Source: Paenibacillus albidus
Lineage (GTDB): Bacteria > Bacillota > Bacilli > Paenibacillales > Paenibacillaceae
DNA length: 64,000 nt
Direction: 5' to 3'
Assembly (NCBI RefSeq): GCF_014644435.1
Contig: NZ_BMKR01000020.1
Span: 51,539-115,538 of the forward strand
The translations under genes and the position numbers were made by a program. The notes under the pieces are model-generated. The model was not told the DNA's origin and searched no databases. It saw nothing but the letters and a program-made list of their open reading frames with translations. Position 1 is the first letter of the stretch. Each line of letters starts with the position of its first letter. Positions 23,598 through 31,657 of the stretch are shown here, in pieces.

Positions 23598-24212
23598 ATG
23601 AAAGGACTTCAAGAACGCATTAGACAAGAGGGCCTGATTCTGTCGGATACGGTGCTGAAAGTAGACTCGTTTCTGAACCATCAGGTTGACACGGAGCTTG
23701 TCCTGCAGATTGGGCAGGAATTCAAGCGGATTTTTGGGCATCAGCCGATTACGAAGGTGCTGACCGTTGAGGCCAGCGGAATTCAATTCGCCATGGCTGC
23801 GGGCATTGCACTGGAGGTGCCCTTTATTTATGCCAAGAAAAAGAAAGCCGTAACGCTCTCGGAGGCAGTGTATTCGGCTCCGGTGCATTCTTTTACCCGC
23901 AAGGAGGACTATCTGATCAGTATTTCGCAGAAATATTTGGGTCCTGAAGATAAAGTGCTGATCGTGGATGATTTCCTGGCTACCGGCGCCGCCCTTGTGG
24001 GTCTGGTGGATATTGTAAATGAAGCCGGTGCACAGCTGATGGGTGTGGGGTGTGTCATCGAGAAGAGCTTTCAGGAAGGGCGCAGCCTGCTCGAGGATAA
24101 AGGCGTTGCCGTACATTCCCTGGCCCGTATTGCTTCGATGGCCCCCGGAGAAATCCGGTTCATCGATGAGGCGTCTTCCGTAGAACTGATCAAGGAGAGT
24201 GCAGGATGTTAA
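23598..24212 (+). CDS. xpt: Xanthine phosphoribosyltransferase
   Basis: 204 residues. It converts xanthine plus PRPP to XMP in purine salvage. The PRPP motif is VLIVDDFLATGAA (near residue 120), and the N-terminal MKGLQERIRQEG and KVLTVEASGIQFA match Xpt. The start at ATG 23598 follows GAAGG; the longer frame runs back into the riboswitch terminator and is not real. The stop overlaps the pbuX start by 7 nt (ATGTTAA), as in other Firmicutes. Confidence 0.96.
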   Translation: MKGLQERIRQEGLILSDTVLKVDSFLNHQVDTELVLQIGQEFKRIFGHQPITKVLTVEASGIQFAMAAGIALEVPFIYAKKKKAVTLSEAVYSAPVHSFTRKEDYLISISQKYLGPEDKVLIVDDFLATGAALVGLVDIVNEAGAQLMGVGCVIEKSFQEGRSLLEDKGVAVHSLARIASMAPGEIRFIDEASSVELIKESAGC

Positions 24213-25534
24213 GCAAACAAAAGATATTTACACTGGGGCTTCAGCATGTTCTGGCTATGTATGCAGGGGCCGTGATTGTGCCGCTGATCGTCGGGGGTGC
24301 GCTGAAGCTGAACAGTACGCAGATGGCCTATTTAATCGCTGCGGATCTGTTCACCTGCGGTCTGGCTACCCTGCTGCAAATTATGGGGACCAAATATTTC
24401 GGCAGCAGGCTTCCCGTTATCCTGGGCTGTACTTTTACTGCAGTGGGGCCGATTATCGCCATTTCCCTGACTAACAATTTAGCGACCGCTTATGGGGCCA
24501 TTATTATATCCGGTTTATTTGTAGTATTGGCCGCTCCGCTGTATGGCAAGCTGCTGAAATTCTTCCCGACGATAGTAACCGGTTCGGTCGTAACGATCAT
24601 CGGTCTTTCCCTGATCCCGGTGGCGATGAACAATGTGGCCGGCGGCCAGGGCAGCCCGGACTTTGGACAACCCCGCAATCTGCTGCTCGCGCTGATTACG
24701 CTGCTGGTCATTCTGGCCGTAAACCGGCTGGCCACAGGTTTCCTGCGGTCGATCTCCGTACTGGTGGGGCTGGTAGTGGGCACGGCGATTGGATATGGCA
24801 TGGGCATTGTCCACTTCTCCACTGTAGGCGAAGCTTCCTGGATCAGCATTGCCCAGCCATTCTACTTCGGATGGCCTGAATTCAGCCTTACCGCGATCTT
24901 TACAATGATTATCGTGAACATTGTCAGTATGGTGGAGTCTACCGGTGTATACTTTGCCGTAGGCAGAGCTACGGAGCAGAAGGTGGAGCAGAAGCAAATC
25001 GTCAATGGGCTGCGTTCGGAAGGGCTCGCGATTATGCTGGGCGGAGTATTCAATGCTTTTCCGTATACCGCCTTCTCCCAGAATGTAGGTTTGATCTCGC
25101 TTACCCGCGTCAAGACCCGCAATGTTATTTTTGCAGCAGGTGGCATTATGGTGGTGCTGGGTCTGCTGCCTAAATTGGCTGCACTGACAACAGTTGTACC
25201 AAATGCGGTGCTGGGCGGGGCGATGATCGTGATGTTTGGATCGGTAGCAGCCTCAGGAATCTCCATTCTGTCCGAAGTCGATCTGCGGAAGGATGGCAAT
25301 CTGCTGATTGCCGCTTGCAGCATTGCCGTTGGCCTGGGTTCCGCAACCCTTCCCGCGATGTTCGACCAGCTGCCGGAATTCGCCAAAATGCTGTTGCAGA
25401 ACGGAATTGTCTCCGGCTCGCTGACGGCGATTGTACTCAATATATTCTTGAGCAGAACCAGCGAAAAGGACATGTCTGCCGCAAATCGGCCGGAAGGGCC
25501 GTTATCGGTTTCGCCGGACAGCAATGCTTCATAG
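24206..25534 (+). CDS. pbuX: Xanthine permease (NCS2 family)
   Basis: 442 residues with about 14 membrane segments. It starts KIFTLGLQHVLAMYAGAVIVPLIVG, the NAT/NCS2 N-terminus. The substrate-site Gln/Glu helix region is GWPEFSLTAIFTMIIVNIVSMVESTGVYFAVGR, and AFPYTAFSQNVGLISLTRVKTR follows. It imports xanthine with protons. It is translationally coupled to xpt and shares the guanine riboswitch. Confidence 0.95.
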   Translation: MLSKQKIFTLGLQHVLAMYAGAVIVPLIVGGALKLNSTQMAYLIAADLFTCGLATLLQIMGTKYFGSRLPVILGCTFTAVGPIIAISLTNNLATAYGAIIISGLFVVLAAPLYGKLLKFFPTIVTGSVVTIIGLSLIPVAMNNVAGGQGSPDFGQPRNLLLALITLLVILAVNRLATGFLRSISVLVGLVVGTAIGYGMGIVHFSTVGEASWISIAQPFYFGWPEFSLTAIFTMIIVNIVSMVESTGVYFAVGRATEQKVEQKQIVNGLRSEGLAIMLGGVFNAFPYTAFSQNVGLISLTRVKTRNVIFAAGGIMVVLGLLPKLAALTTVVPNAVLGGAMIVMFGSVAASGISILSEVDLRKDGNLLIAACSIAVGLGSATLPAMFDQLPEFAKMLLQNGIVSGSLTAIVLNIFLSRTSEKDMSAANRPEGPLSVSPDSNAS

Positions 25535-25564
25535 TACTTTTTGTTCTTAATAGTTATGACAGAG

Positions 25565-25606
25565 CCGGAAGCCGTCCCAGTGAGGAGGGTTTCCGGTTTT
25601 ATTTTG
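25565..25606 (+). terminator. Rho-independent terminator after pbuX
   Basis: CCGGAA(G)CC pairs with GGTTTCCGG, followed by TTTTATTTT. Confidence 0.8.
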
Positions 25607-25729
25607 TGACAACAATAGAACATTTGTTCTTATTTTATAGACGATTCACCTCGAATAGGAATATAATTACATTCATAGGAATCTGAAACCGTCTATAAGA
25701 TCCGGAGAATGGAGCTGAGGAGGCTGAAA

Positions 25730-26656
25730 ATGAAAGATAGTTATCATTCTCTAATGAAGGGAGGGGAGCAGGAGTCGAGCATCCGGCATGATGAAGCTTT
25801 CAAAAAATTACTGGAAACCTTCTTTAGGGAGTTCATGGAGCTGTTTTTCCCTGAGCTGGATTCGCTGCTTGATTATACTGAAACCCGGTTTCTGATGCAG
25901 GAGCTGCTTGTGGATATTATCGGGGAAGAGGCAAGGCAGCTCGATTTGCTGGTGGAAACGCGATACAAGGGATTAGAGGGATTCATTCTGATACACCTGG
26001 AGCCGCAATCCTACAAAGATCATCTTTTTCACGAGCGGATGTTCATTTATTTCGCCCGGCTGTTTGAGCGTCACCGTAAAGATCATAAGCTGATCATACC
26101 GATTGCAATTTTTACGTCGGACGAGATCAGGGACGAGCCGGATCGTTTAATTATGAATATTCCGGACCGGAATATATTGCATTTCCAGTTTTTAAAGCTC
26201 GAGCTGCGGAAGCGGAATTGGCGGGAGTTTATCCATTCCGATAATCCGGTGGCTGCTGCACTGCTTGCCAAAATGGGGTATACTAAACGTGAAGCTAGAG
26301 AGGTACGTACAGCTTATTTACGCATGCTGATCCAACTTCGTCCCCGCTGGGATGATGCCCGGCTGGCCCTGATTATGTCAGTGGCGGATCTGTATTTTAA
26401 GCCGGATCTTGACCAGGATGAAGAGATTCTGCGTGAGCTTAGCGAACAATACCCGGAAGAAGGTGAAGCGATTATGGAATTGATGCCGGCCTGGAAGCGT
26501 TGGGGATTTGAAGAAGGAAAAACCGAAGGAAAAGCCGAAGGAAAAGCGGAGGGCCAGACGGAAGTGATCCGCAAATTGCTGAATCATGGGTTTTCGCCGG
26601 AAGCGGTAGCCAAAGCAGTGGAGCTTCCGCTGGATGAGATCAAGAAACTGATATAA
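25730..26656 (+). CDS. Rpn family recombination-promoting nuclease/putative transposase
   Basis: 308 residues from ATG 25730, which has AGGAGG seven bases upstream. The N-terminal PD-(D/E)XK-like domain contains HDEAFKKLLETFFREFMELF, a central Asp in RQLDLLVETRY, and HLEPQSYKDHLFHERMFIYFARL, as in the Rpn/transposase_31 group. Near residue 262 four tetrapeptides EGKT, EGKA, EGKA, EGQT are encoded by four 12-nt DNA repeats (26513-26560). The tail is a small helical domain, ending LPLDEIKKLI. Rpn proteins are DNA endonucleases that stimulate RecA-independent recombination, and some are reported to act in phage defence. It stands alone. Confidence 0.85.
   Translation: MKDSYHSLMKGGEQESSIRHDEAFKKLLETFFREFMELFFPELDSLLDYTETRFLMQELLVDIIGEEARQLDLLVETRYKGLEGFILIHLEPQSYKDHLFHERMFIYFARLFERHRKDHKLIIPIAIFTSDEIRDEPDRLIMNIPDRNILHFQFLKLELRKRNWREFIHSDNPVAAALLAKMGYTKREAREVRTAYLRMLIQLRPRWDDARLALIMSVADLYFKPDLDQDEEILRELSEQYPEEGEAIMELMPAWKRWGFEEGKTEGKAEGKAEGQTEVIRKLLNHGFSPEAVAKAVELPLDEIKKLI
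26513..26560 (+). repeat. Four tandem 12-nt repeats inside the Rpn gene
   Basis: Units GAAGGAAAAACC, GAAGGAAAAGCC, GAAGGAAAAGCG and the diverged GAGGGCCAGACG. Each encodes four residues, so slippage changes the linker length without breaking the frame. Confidence 0.9.
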
Positions 26657-26724
26657 AACGATTGAATTATTGATTATATTGAAGGCAGCCTCCAACCTCT
26701 TCATTTTGGAAAGGTCAGTAAAGC

Positions 26725-26764
26725 AGCAGCGGGACTCCAGTCACTGGGGACCCGCTGCTTTTTG
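26725..26764 (+). terminator. Rho-independent terminator after the Rpn gene
   Basis: AGCAGCGGG pairs perfectly with CCCGCTGCT around a 17-nt loop, followed by TTTTT. The remaining 230 nt up to the next start hold no gene that I can see. Confidence 0.85.
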
Positions 26765-26923
26765 GTTCCTCCATTTATCAAAGGGCACTCTCTTTTTTCT
26801 TTATCAAACAAGGGATTCCAAGGTATACTTTTGTAAGCGCTGATCGGAGAGGGTGCTGATCGAGCTCATGGAGAAATGGGTCCAAAGCATTTTGTAATCC
26901 ATCCGGATTTCCATCTATTCCAA

Positions 26924-26952
26924 TTGCTTCTGTAGGTCTATGGGAATAAAAT
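26924..26952 (+). promoter_or_regulatory. Candidate promoter of the MFS gene
   Basis: TTGCTT (26924-26929), a 17-nt spacer and TAAAAT (26947-26952), 44 nt before the GTG start. Confidence 0.45.
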
Positions 26953-26995
26953 TGGTAAAGCAGTTATAGATACTATAGATGGAGATGGAACAAAA

Positions 26996-28333
26996 GTGAA
27001 CGATAAAATTGTAATGCCGCTTTGGACCTGCTGCTTATTTATTGTAGTCATGAATACCACTATGTTTAACGTGTCGCTTCCTACCATTATTCAGGATTTG
27101 CACATATCTGCCGACCTTGGCTCATGGGTGATCTCCAGTTATTCCATTGGGTATGCCTTGTCGACGATTATATACAGCAGATTATCCGACATGGTGCCCA
27201 TCCGTAAATTACTGACGGTGGGCCTGCTCACGCTTGGACTGGCCTCGGTGTATGGGTTGTTCGCACACAGCTTTTATGCACTGTTGATTACGAGAATAGT
27301 GCAGTCTGCCGGAGCCGGGGCGATGGCCGGGCTGGGTCTTGTATTGGCGAGCCGGTATGTTCCTGTCGAGAGACGTGGCGGTGCCATAGCCATGATCTCT
27401 GCAGGCAGCGCAATGGCCTTTGGATTGGGACCCATTGCAGGAGGGGTGATCAGCCAATATTTGGGCTGGAACGGGCTGTTCGGGATCACATGCCTCGTCC
27501 TGGCCGTGCTGCCCGTGCTGCTGCGGCTGCTTCCCCAAGAGCAGCCGCAGCCGGCCCCCTTTGATTTCACCGGTGCAACATTGACCGTTGTCAATGCGGG
27601 CAGCTTGTTGATTGCAGTAACGACACAGTCTCCCGTCTGGCTAGCCGTCAGTGTCCTTTCTTTTGCGGTGCATGCCTGGCATCTGAAAAGAGCGAAGGAA
27701 TCATTCATCAATCCGTTGCTGCTGAAGATGCCTGGTTACGGCAAGCTTGTCGTCATCGGCTTTTGTATTCTGGTGCTTAATCTGGGCAACTTGTTCCTGA
27801 TGCCGCTTGCGCTGGCCCGCGTATTCGATAAATCACCGCTGATGATCGGATTGTTTATCGCACCGGGGGCTATCTTTTCAGCCTTCTTTACACGGTTTGT
27901 GGGGCAGTGGATTAACCGTTTCGGCAACCAGCGTTTCCTGCTGATCGGGCATCTGCTGCTCGCAGGGGTTATGGCTCTTTTTGCACTGGATCTCGCTTCT
28001 TCCCCGCTTTTCCTGTTGTTCGGGTATCTAATCTTCTCCCCGGCTTTCTCGGCAACGATGGCGTCCTTGAACAACGAGACATCCATGCTCCTGCCGCGGG
28101 CGTGGATCGGCTCCGGCATGGGGCTCCTGCAGCTGGTTCAGTTCTTCGGCGGCTCGGTATCCGTGGCTGTATGCGGTCTGCTGCTGCATGCGCAGCGGGA
28201 TGCCGCATCTGCCATCGCTTATCAGCATGTATACAGTATGCTATTTGGCGTATGCGTAGTCTCCCTTCTCGTTGTACTATGGTATAGACACTCCCGCTTC
28301 CGGGGGAATACCGGGGGAGCAGCCCGGACTTAA
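26996..28333 (+). CDS. MFS drug exporter (DHA2/TetA(L)-like, 14-segment type)
   Basis: 445 residues. The first segment region, FIVVMNTTMFNVSLPTIIQDL, and the following LGSWVISSYSIGYALSTIIYSRLSD are the motif-D and motif-A regions of DHA2 exporters. Motif C follows as MAFGLGPIAGGVIS. The overall layout resembles the Gram-positive tetracycline/proton antiporter branch more than EmrB. The start is GTG 26996 with GGAG about 11 bases upstream. No regulator gene is adjacent. The substrate is unknown. Confidence 0.85.
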   Translation: MNDKIVMPLWTCCLFIVVMNTTMFNVSLPTIIQDLHISADLGSWVISSYSIGYALSTIIYSRLSDMVPIRKLLTVGLLTLGLASVYGLFAHSFYALLITRIVQSAGAGAMAGLGLVLASRYVPVERRGGAIAMISAGSAMAFGLGPIAGGVISQYLGWNGLFGITCLVLAVLPVLLRLLPQEQPQPAPFDFTGATLTVVNAGSLLIAVTTQSPVWLAVSVLSFAVHAWHLKRAKESFINPLLLKMPGYGKLVVIGFCILVLNLGNLFLMPLALARVFDKSPLMIGLFIAPGAIFSAFFTRFVGQWINRFGNQRFLLIGHLLLAGVMALFALDLASSPLFLLFGYLIFSPAFSATMASLNNETSMLLPRAWIGSGMGLLQLVQFFGGSVSVAVCGLLLHAQRDAASAIAYQHVYSMLFGVCVVSLLVVLWYRHSRFRGNTGGAART

Positions 28334-28429
28334 GGGGCAATCCTGAGCCAATTCTTGCACACGGCATGAAACGTTCAGGTTTAAAGACCGTATCAGAAGC
28401 ATAAAGAGGAAGAGGAAGGATGAACAGGA

Positions 28430-28645
28430 ATGGATCATGGAATGAGTGTTATCTTGTTTGAAAAAATGCCGGAAGGCGAACTGAACGTGATCGAAGAGCG
28501 CCTGTGGACGATGAACATGGTTGCCGCGCTTGAGCACGTCAATTATCTGGTTGTCGGCGGCAAGGAGTATGAGACGGTAGAAGGCCGGCTCAATGTAGAC
28601 GAGGGGAAGCTGGAGCTTCTGCTTGTTCCTATGCGTGTAGAGTAA
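28430..28645 (+). CDS. Small conserved protein, first gene of an envelope-type operon
   Basis: 71 residues, acidic, no membrane segment: MDHGMSVILFEKMPEGELNV, ending LELLLVPMRVE. I recognise no domain. The sequence (a repeated YLVVGGKEYETVEGRL / NVDEGKLELLL strand pattern) suggests a small beta protein. The start has AGGAAGG about ten bases upstream; a second ATG at 28442 is possible. It is 23 nt ahead of the Ser-rich membrane protein gene and appears co-transcribed with the five genes after it. Confidence 0.65.
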   Translation: MDHGMSVILFEKMPEGELNVIEERLWTMNMVAALEHVNYLVVGGKEYETVEGRLNVDEGKLELLLVPMRVE

Positions 28646-28668
28646 CTTAAGACAGGAAGGAGGACTCT

Positions 28669-29370
28669 GTGTTGGCTAACGAAGACAAGACAAAGGAACC
28701 GTCCGTATCCAGATGGTTCACCCCCGAGGGCAAACCGATCCGTGTGTTGTCCACTTCGCTCGGGATTGCCCTTTTGGCTAATGCCATGTATATTCCGGGA
28801 GCTGTGGAGGCGAGCGGCAATGCCGCAGCGGATGAGCCGCAGCTGGTATCCTGGTCGACGGAAGAGGTCAAGGCTTATTTTGACAAAAATGTGGATTGGA
28901 ATATTCCTTATCCTGAAGAGGAGCCGGGGGAAGCGGTTCAGCAGCCCGAAGGGGTCAGCACCTCCAACGGCACGACCGTAGTCAATAATTATAACGGCTA
29001 CAATTCCGGATTTGGCTGGGATGATGTGCTGCTGTACCATATGCTGTTCAACAGCGGCTCCAACTACTCCTCAAGAGGCTGGCACAATAACCGGCCAACC
29101 TATTACCCCGGGACACGGAATACGTACAAAGCGCCTACGTACGACAGCGGGAAGTTCCAGAACAAAAACGTGCCGGGTTCTGTGGCCAAGCCGAGGACTT
29201 CAACTTCATCGACCGGTTCGATTACTAGGAGGTCAACCTCTTCGAAGTCGGGAGGTATTGGCGGTAAGTCAAGCGGACTGGGTTCATCCTCGTCCAGCTC
29301 CTCATCCAGTTCGAAATCCAGTTCCAAGTCATCTTCACGTTCCAGCAGCAAGAGCGGGTTCGGCGGATGA
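28669..29370 (+). CDS. Membrane-anchored Ser-rich protein, YgiB/DUF1190-like in layout
   Basis: 233 residues (GTG 28669, or TTG 28672; AAGGAGG precedes both). A cytoplasmic start is followed by one hydrophobic segment near 25-45, then an extracellular acidic stretch and VVNNYNGYNSGFGWDDVLLY. A Tyr/Asn-rich part (RPTYYPGTRNTYKAP) follows, and the last 60 residues are almost all Ser, Lys and Gly. E. coli YgiB/YjfM end in a similar Ser/Gly/Arg tail, and that gene also neighbours a DUF350 gene and a glutathionylspermidine-synthase-like gene; the likeness is structural rather than a proven homology. It overlaps the ATP-grasp gene by 4 nt (ATGA). Confidence 0.7.
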   Translation: MLANEDKTKEPSVSRWFTPEGKPIRVLSTSLGIALLANAMYIPGAVEASGNAAADEPQLVSWSTEEVKAYFDKNVDWNIPYPEEEPGEAVQQPEGVSTSNGTTVVNNYNGYNSGFGWDDVLLYHMLFNSGSNYSSRGWHNNRPTYYPGTRNTYKAPTYDSGKFQNKNVPGSVAKPRTSTSSTGSITRRSTSSKSGGIGGKSSGLGSSSSSSSSSSKSSSKSSSRSSSKSGFGG

Positions 29371-30569
29371 GTACCGGTCAAAGTGTATTCGAATACATGG
29401 ATCTTTCCTCACTGGAACGCGCCCCAAGGGTGCGGCAGCTCTCCGAGCTTGGCTTCACCTGGGCGGATCTGGAGGAAGAGGAGTACTGGCTTGACGCAAT
29501 TGCCGTCTTGCGCCGGGAGACATTCCTGGAGCTTGAGGAGGCTTCAGCCAAGCTGTGGTCCATTCTGGACAAGGCGGTTCGTTATGTTCACCGCAGGCAT
29601 GATCTGTACGATCTGATGGGCATCCCGCAGGTCTTGTGGGAGATGCTGGATGAATGTCCGCTTCCGCCACAGGGTTATATCAGCCGATATGCGCGCTTTG
29701 ACTTTGCCATAGCAACGAATGGCACGATCAAGCTGCTGGAGCTGAATGCCGACACGCCTACAGGCTATGTGGAGGCTTCCATTGCTACGCCGTGGATTTG
29801 TGGCCAGGCGGGCGTGTTAAGTGTGAATGAGGGGATGACGGAGCAGGTAGCCGCTGCCTGGGCGCATGAACGTCCCGATACGGCTGCCTGTGTAGCCTAC
29901 GGAACCCATCAGGAGGATTCCGGCACGATTGAGGCACTGGTCCGGCACAGCGGGCTCGATATTCAATGTGTGGACTGTCTGGAGCTATCCATCGATGAAG
30001 GAGTAGTCAAAGACGGAAACGGGCGGATCATTGAGCGGATGTTTGCCTTGTATCCGAAGGAATGGATGGCGGTTGATGATGGCGGCGAGGCTCTTGCTTA
30101 TGCAGTGGAGAGTGGGCGTCTGCAATTATTCAACACACCTCACAGCATATTGCTCCAATCCAAAGGATTGATTGCGGCTGTATGGGGCATGTTCGAGCTG
30201 GGTCTGCTGTTCAACGAAGAGGAACGGAAAGCCATAGAAAGCTATATTCTGCCGACCTATAACAAGCCGGTTTTCTCAGGCAACTTTGTGTCCAAATCCG
30301 TATTCGGGCGCGAAGGCGGCTCGGTGCGCCTGTTCGACGACAGCGGTGCGCTGGAGCTCGCGGACGAGGACGGTTTTGACAGCAGTATCCTGTTCCCCAC
30401 GGTCTATCAGAAAAGGGCTGAAATGGCCCGCATCGAAACAAGGGAAGGTCCGTTCCATCTGCTGACCGGCATGTTCGTCATCAACGGCAAGCCCTGCGGC
30501 CTGCTGGGCCGGGCAGGCGGATTAATTACAGGCAATACCAGCCATTTTATCGCGTTGGGAGTGAGATAA
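29367..30569 (+). CDS. Glutathionylspermidine synthase-like ATP-grasp ligase (YjfC-like)
   Basis: 400 residues. The ATP-grasp and substrate motifs of the GSP_synth family are present: RFDFAIATNGTIKLLELNAD with TPTGYVEAS, and later SILLQSKGLIAAVW, FSGNFVSKSVFGREGG and a C-terminal TGMFVINGKPCGLLGR with FIALG. Family members join glutathione to spermidine; YjfC/YgiC-type relatives lack the amidase half and have no settled substrate. Firmicutes of this type usually lack glutathione, so another peptide or surface group is more likely. It is translationally coupled to the Ser-rich protein. Confidence 0.88.
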   Translation: MSTGQSVFEYMDLSSLERAPRVRQLSELGFTWADLEEEEYWLDAIAVLRRETFLELEEASAKLWSILDKAVRYVHRRHDLYDLMGIPQVLWEMLDECPLPPQGYISRYARFDFAIATNGTIKLLELNADTPTGYVEASIATPWICGQAGVLSVNEGMTEQVAAAWAHERPDTAACVAYGTHQEDSGTIEALVRHSGLDIQCVDCLELSIDEGVVKDGNGRIIERMFALYPKEWMAVDDGGEALAYAVESGRLQLFNTPHSILLQSKGLIAAVWGMFELGLLFNEEERKAIESYILPTYNKPVFSGNFVSKSVFGREGGSVRLFDDSGALELADEDGFDSSILFPTVYQKRAEMARIETREGPFHLLTGMFVINGKPCGLLGRAGGLITGNTSHFIALGVR

Positions 30570-30575
30570 TTGGAG

Positions 30576-31238
30576 ATGAAGAAGAGAAGGGAAGCGAAGC
30601 TCCGGGGGTGGGGACAACATTCCCGGCGTGTTACGCTGCTGGGCTTCCTGCTGCTTATGACAATGGTTCTTGGCGCCTGCGGCAATTCGGACAGCGTGTT
30701 ATCGACCGATCCCGGAGCAGAGGTAACATCCAATGTATCCAGGGTACCTTGGGATTACCGGGTGGTGGAGAGTACGGTGGGCGACCTGATCGGCAGCGAT
30801 ATGACCGTACTGCCGGACAATGAGCTGTTGCCTAATGACGGCAATTATGCGACAGGTGACAAGATCTGGACGCTGCAATTCATGGATGCCGAACTGGTGA
30901 CGGATGCCGATCAGCGCAATGAAGTCCGCTTGTCGTCATGGGTGACAATCAAATCGTATGCAGACCAGAAGACGGCATCCGAGGATCTGAAGAACCTCAA
31001 GGTATCGCTGACAACGGATGTGAATCTGGTCGGGGTCTACAAAACCAAATACAAGGACAAGACGCGGAACTATGCTGTTGTCGAACTGCCGTCTGGCAAC
31101 CGGATCAAGCAGCCGATTGACGACAAGCGTTATACAGCGATGGAGAAAAAGAAAACGGTGTCCGTAGTCTTGGAAGAAATACATGATTTCGCCGATTATG
31201 ATTCGGCCTATGCGAAATTTCGGGGGTGGGCTAATTGA
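30576..31238 (+). CDS. Lipoprotein of unknown function
   Basis: 220 residues from ATG 30576 (TTG 30570 is an alternative; GGGAGTGAG lies upstream). A long basic N-region (KKRREAKLRGWGQHSRR) leads into LLGFLLLMTMVLGAC, a lipobox with Cys near residue 35. The mature part is a soluble beta-rich domain (WTLQFMDAELVTDADQRNEV, SSWVTIKSYADQKTASEDL). I recognise no family. Its stop overlaps the DUF350 start (TTGA), so it belongs to the same operon and probably acts at the outer face of the membrane with those partners. Confidence 0.75.
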   Translation: MKKRREAKLRGWGQHSRRVTLLGFLLLMTMVLGACGNSDSVLSTDPGAEVTSNVSRVPWDYRVVESTVGDLIGSDMTVLPDNELLPNDGNYATGDKIWTLQFMDAELVTDADQRNEVRLSSWVTIKSYADQKTASEDLKNLKVSLTTDVNLVGVYKTKYKDKTRNYAVVELPSGNRIKQPIDDKRYTAMEKKKTVSVVLEEIHDFADYDSAYAKFRGWAN

Positions 31239-31627
31239 CGATTGTAATTAACCTGTTGGTAAGTGTGTTTGTTATCATTCTGCTGCAATTGCTCGGAATG
31301 GTTGTGTTTAGCTGGATGACCCCATTTAAGGATATGGAGGAATTAAGGAAGGGCAATACGGCAGTGGCGCTTGCGTTGGGCGGCAAGTTTCTGGGTACGG
31401 CCATTATTCTGGGTGTAGCAGCTTACACCAATACCTCCATTTGGTTCATGATGTTGTGGTTTGCAGTCGGCTATCTCTGTCTGGTGGCGGCATACTGGAT
31501 TTTTGAGCTGGTTACTCCGACCTTTAAGATTTCCGATCATCTGCAAAAAGGCAATGTTGCTGTAGGCACCTTTCTCTGCATGGTTTTTATCGGAACAGCA
31601 TTTGCGGTCAGCAGTCTGATTATTTAA
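31235..31627 (+). CDS. DUF350 membrane protein (YjfL-like)
   Basis: 130 residues and four membrane segments in two related pairs: LRKGNTAVALALGGKFLGTAIIL and HLQKGNVAVGTFLCMVFIGTAFA. This internal repeat with the KGN(T/V)AVA motif is the DUF350 signature. The biochemical role is unknown. In many bacteria DUF350 genes sit with PspA-like, glutathionylspermidine-synthase-like and ion-channel genes in envelope-stress neighbourhoods. The start is TTG 31235, overlapping the upstream stop. Confidence 0.9.
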   Translation: MTIVINLLVSVFVIILLQLLGMVVFSWMTPFKDMEELRKGNTAVALALGGKFLGTAIILGVAAYTNTSIWFMMLWFAVGYLCLVAAYWIFELVTPTFKISDHLQKGNVAVGTFLCMVFIGTAFAVSSLII

Positions 31628-31657
31628 TATGGCCGGAGGCTCGGGAGGGATGCGTGG

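Noticed and set aside
26832..26845. cre-like sequence TGTAAGCGCTGATC before the MFS gene
   Set aside because: Two of the conserved positions at the right end fail, and no sugar gene is nearby.
29200..29370. Ser-rich repeated sequence considered as a CRISPR or tandem repeat
   Set aside because: It is low-complexity coding sequence in frame with the membrane protein; there are no spacers or regular unit.
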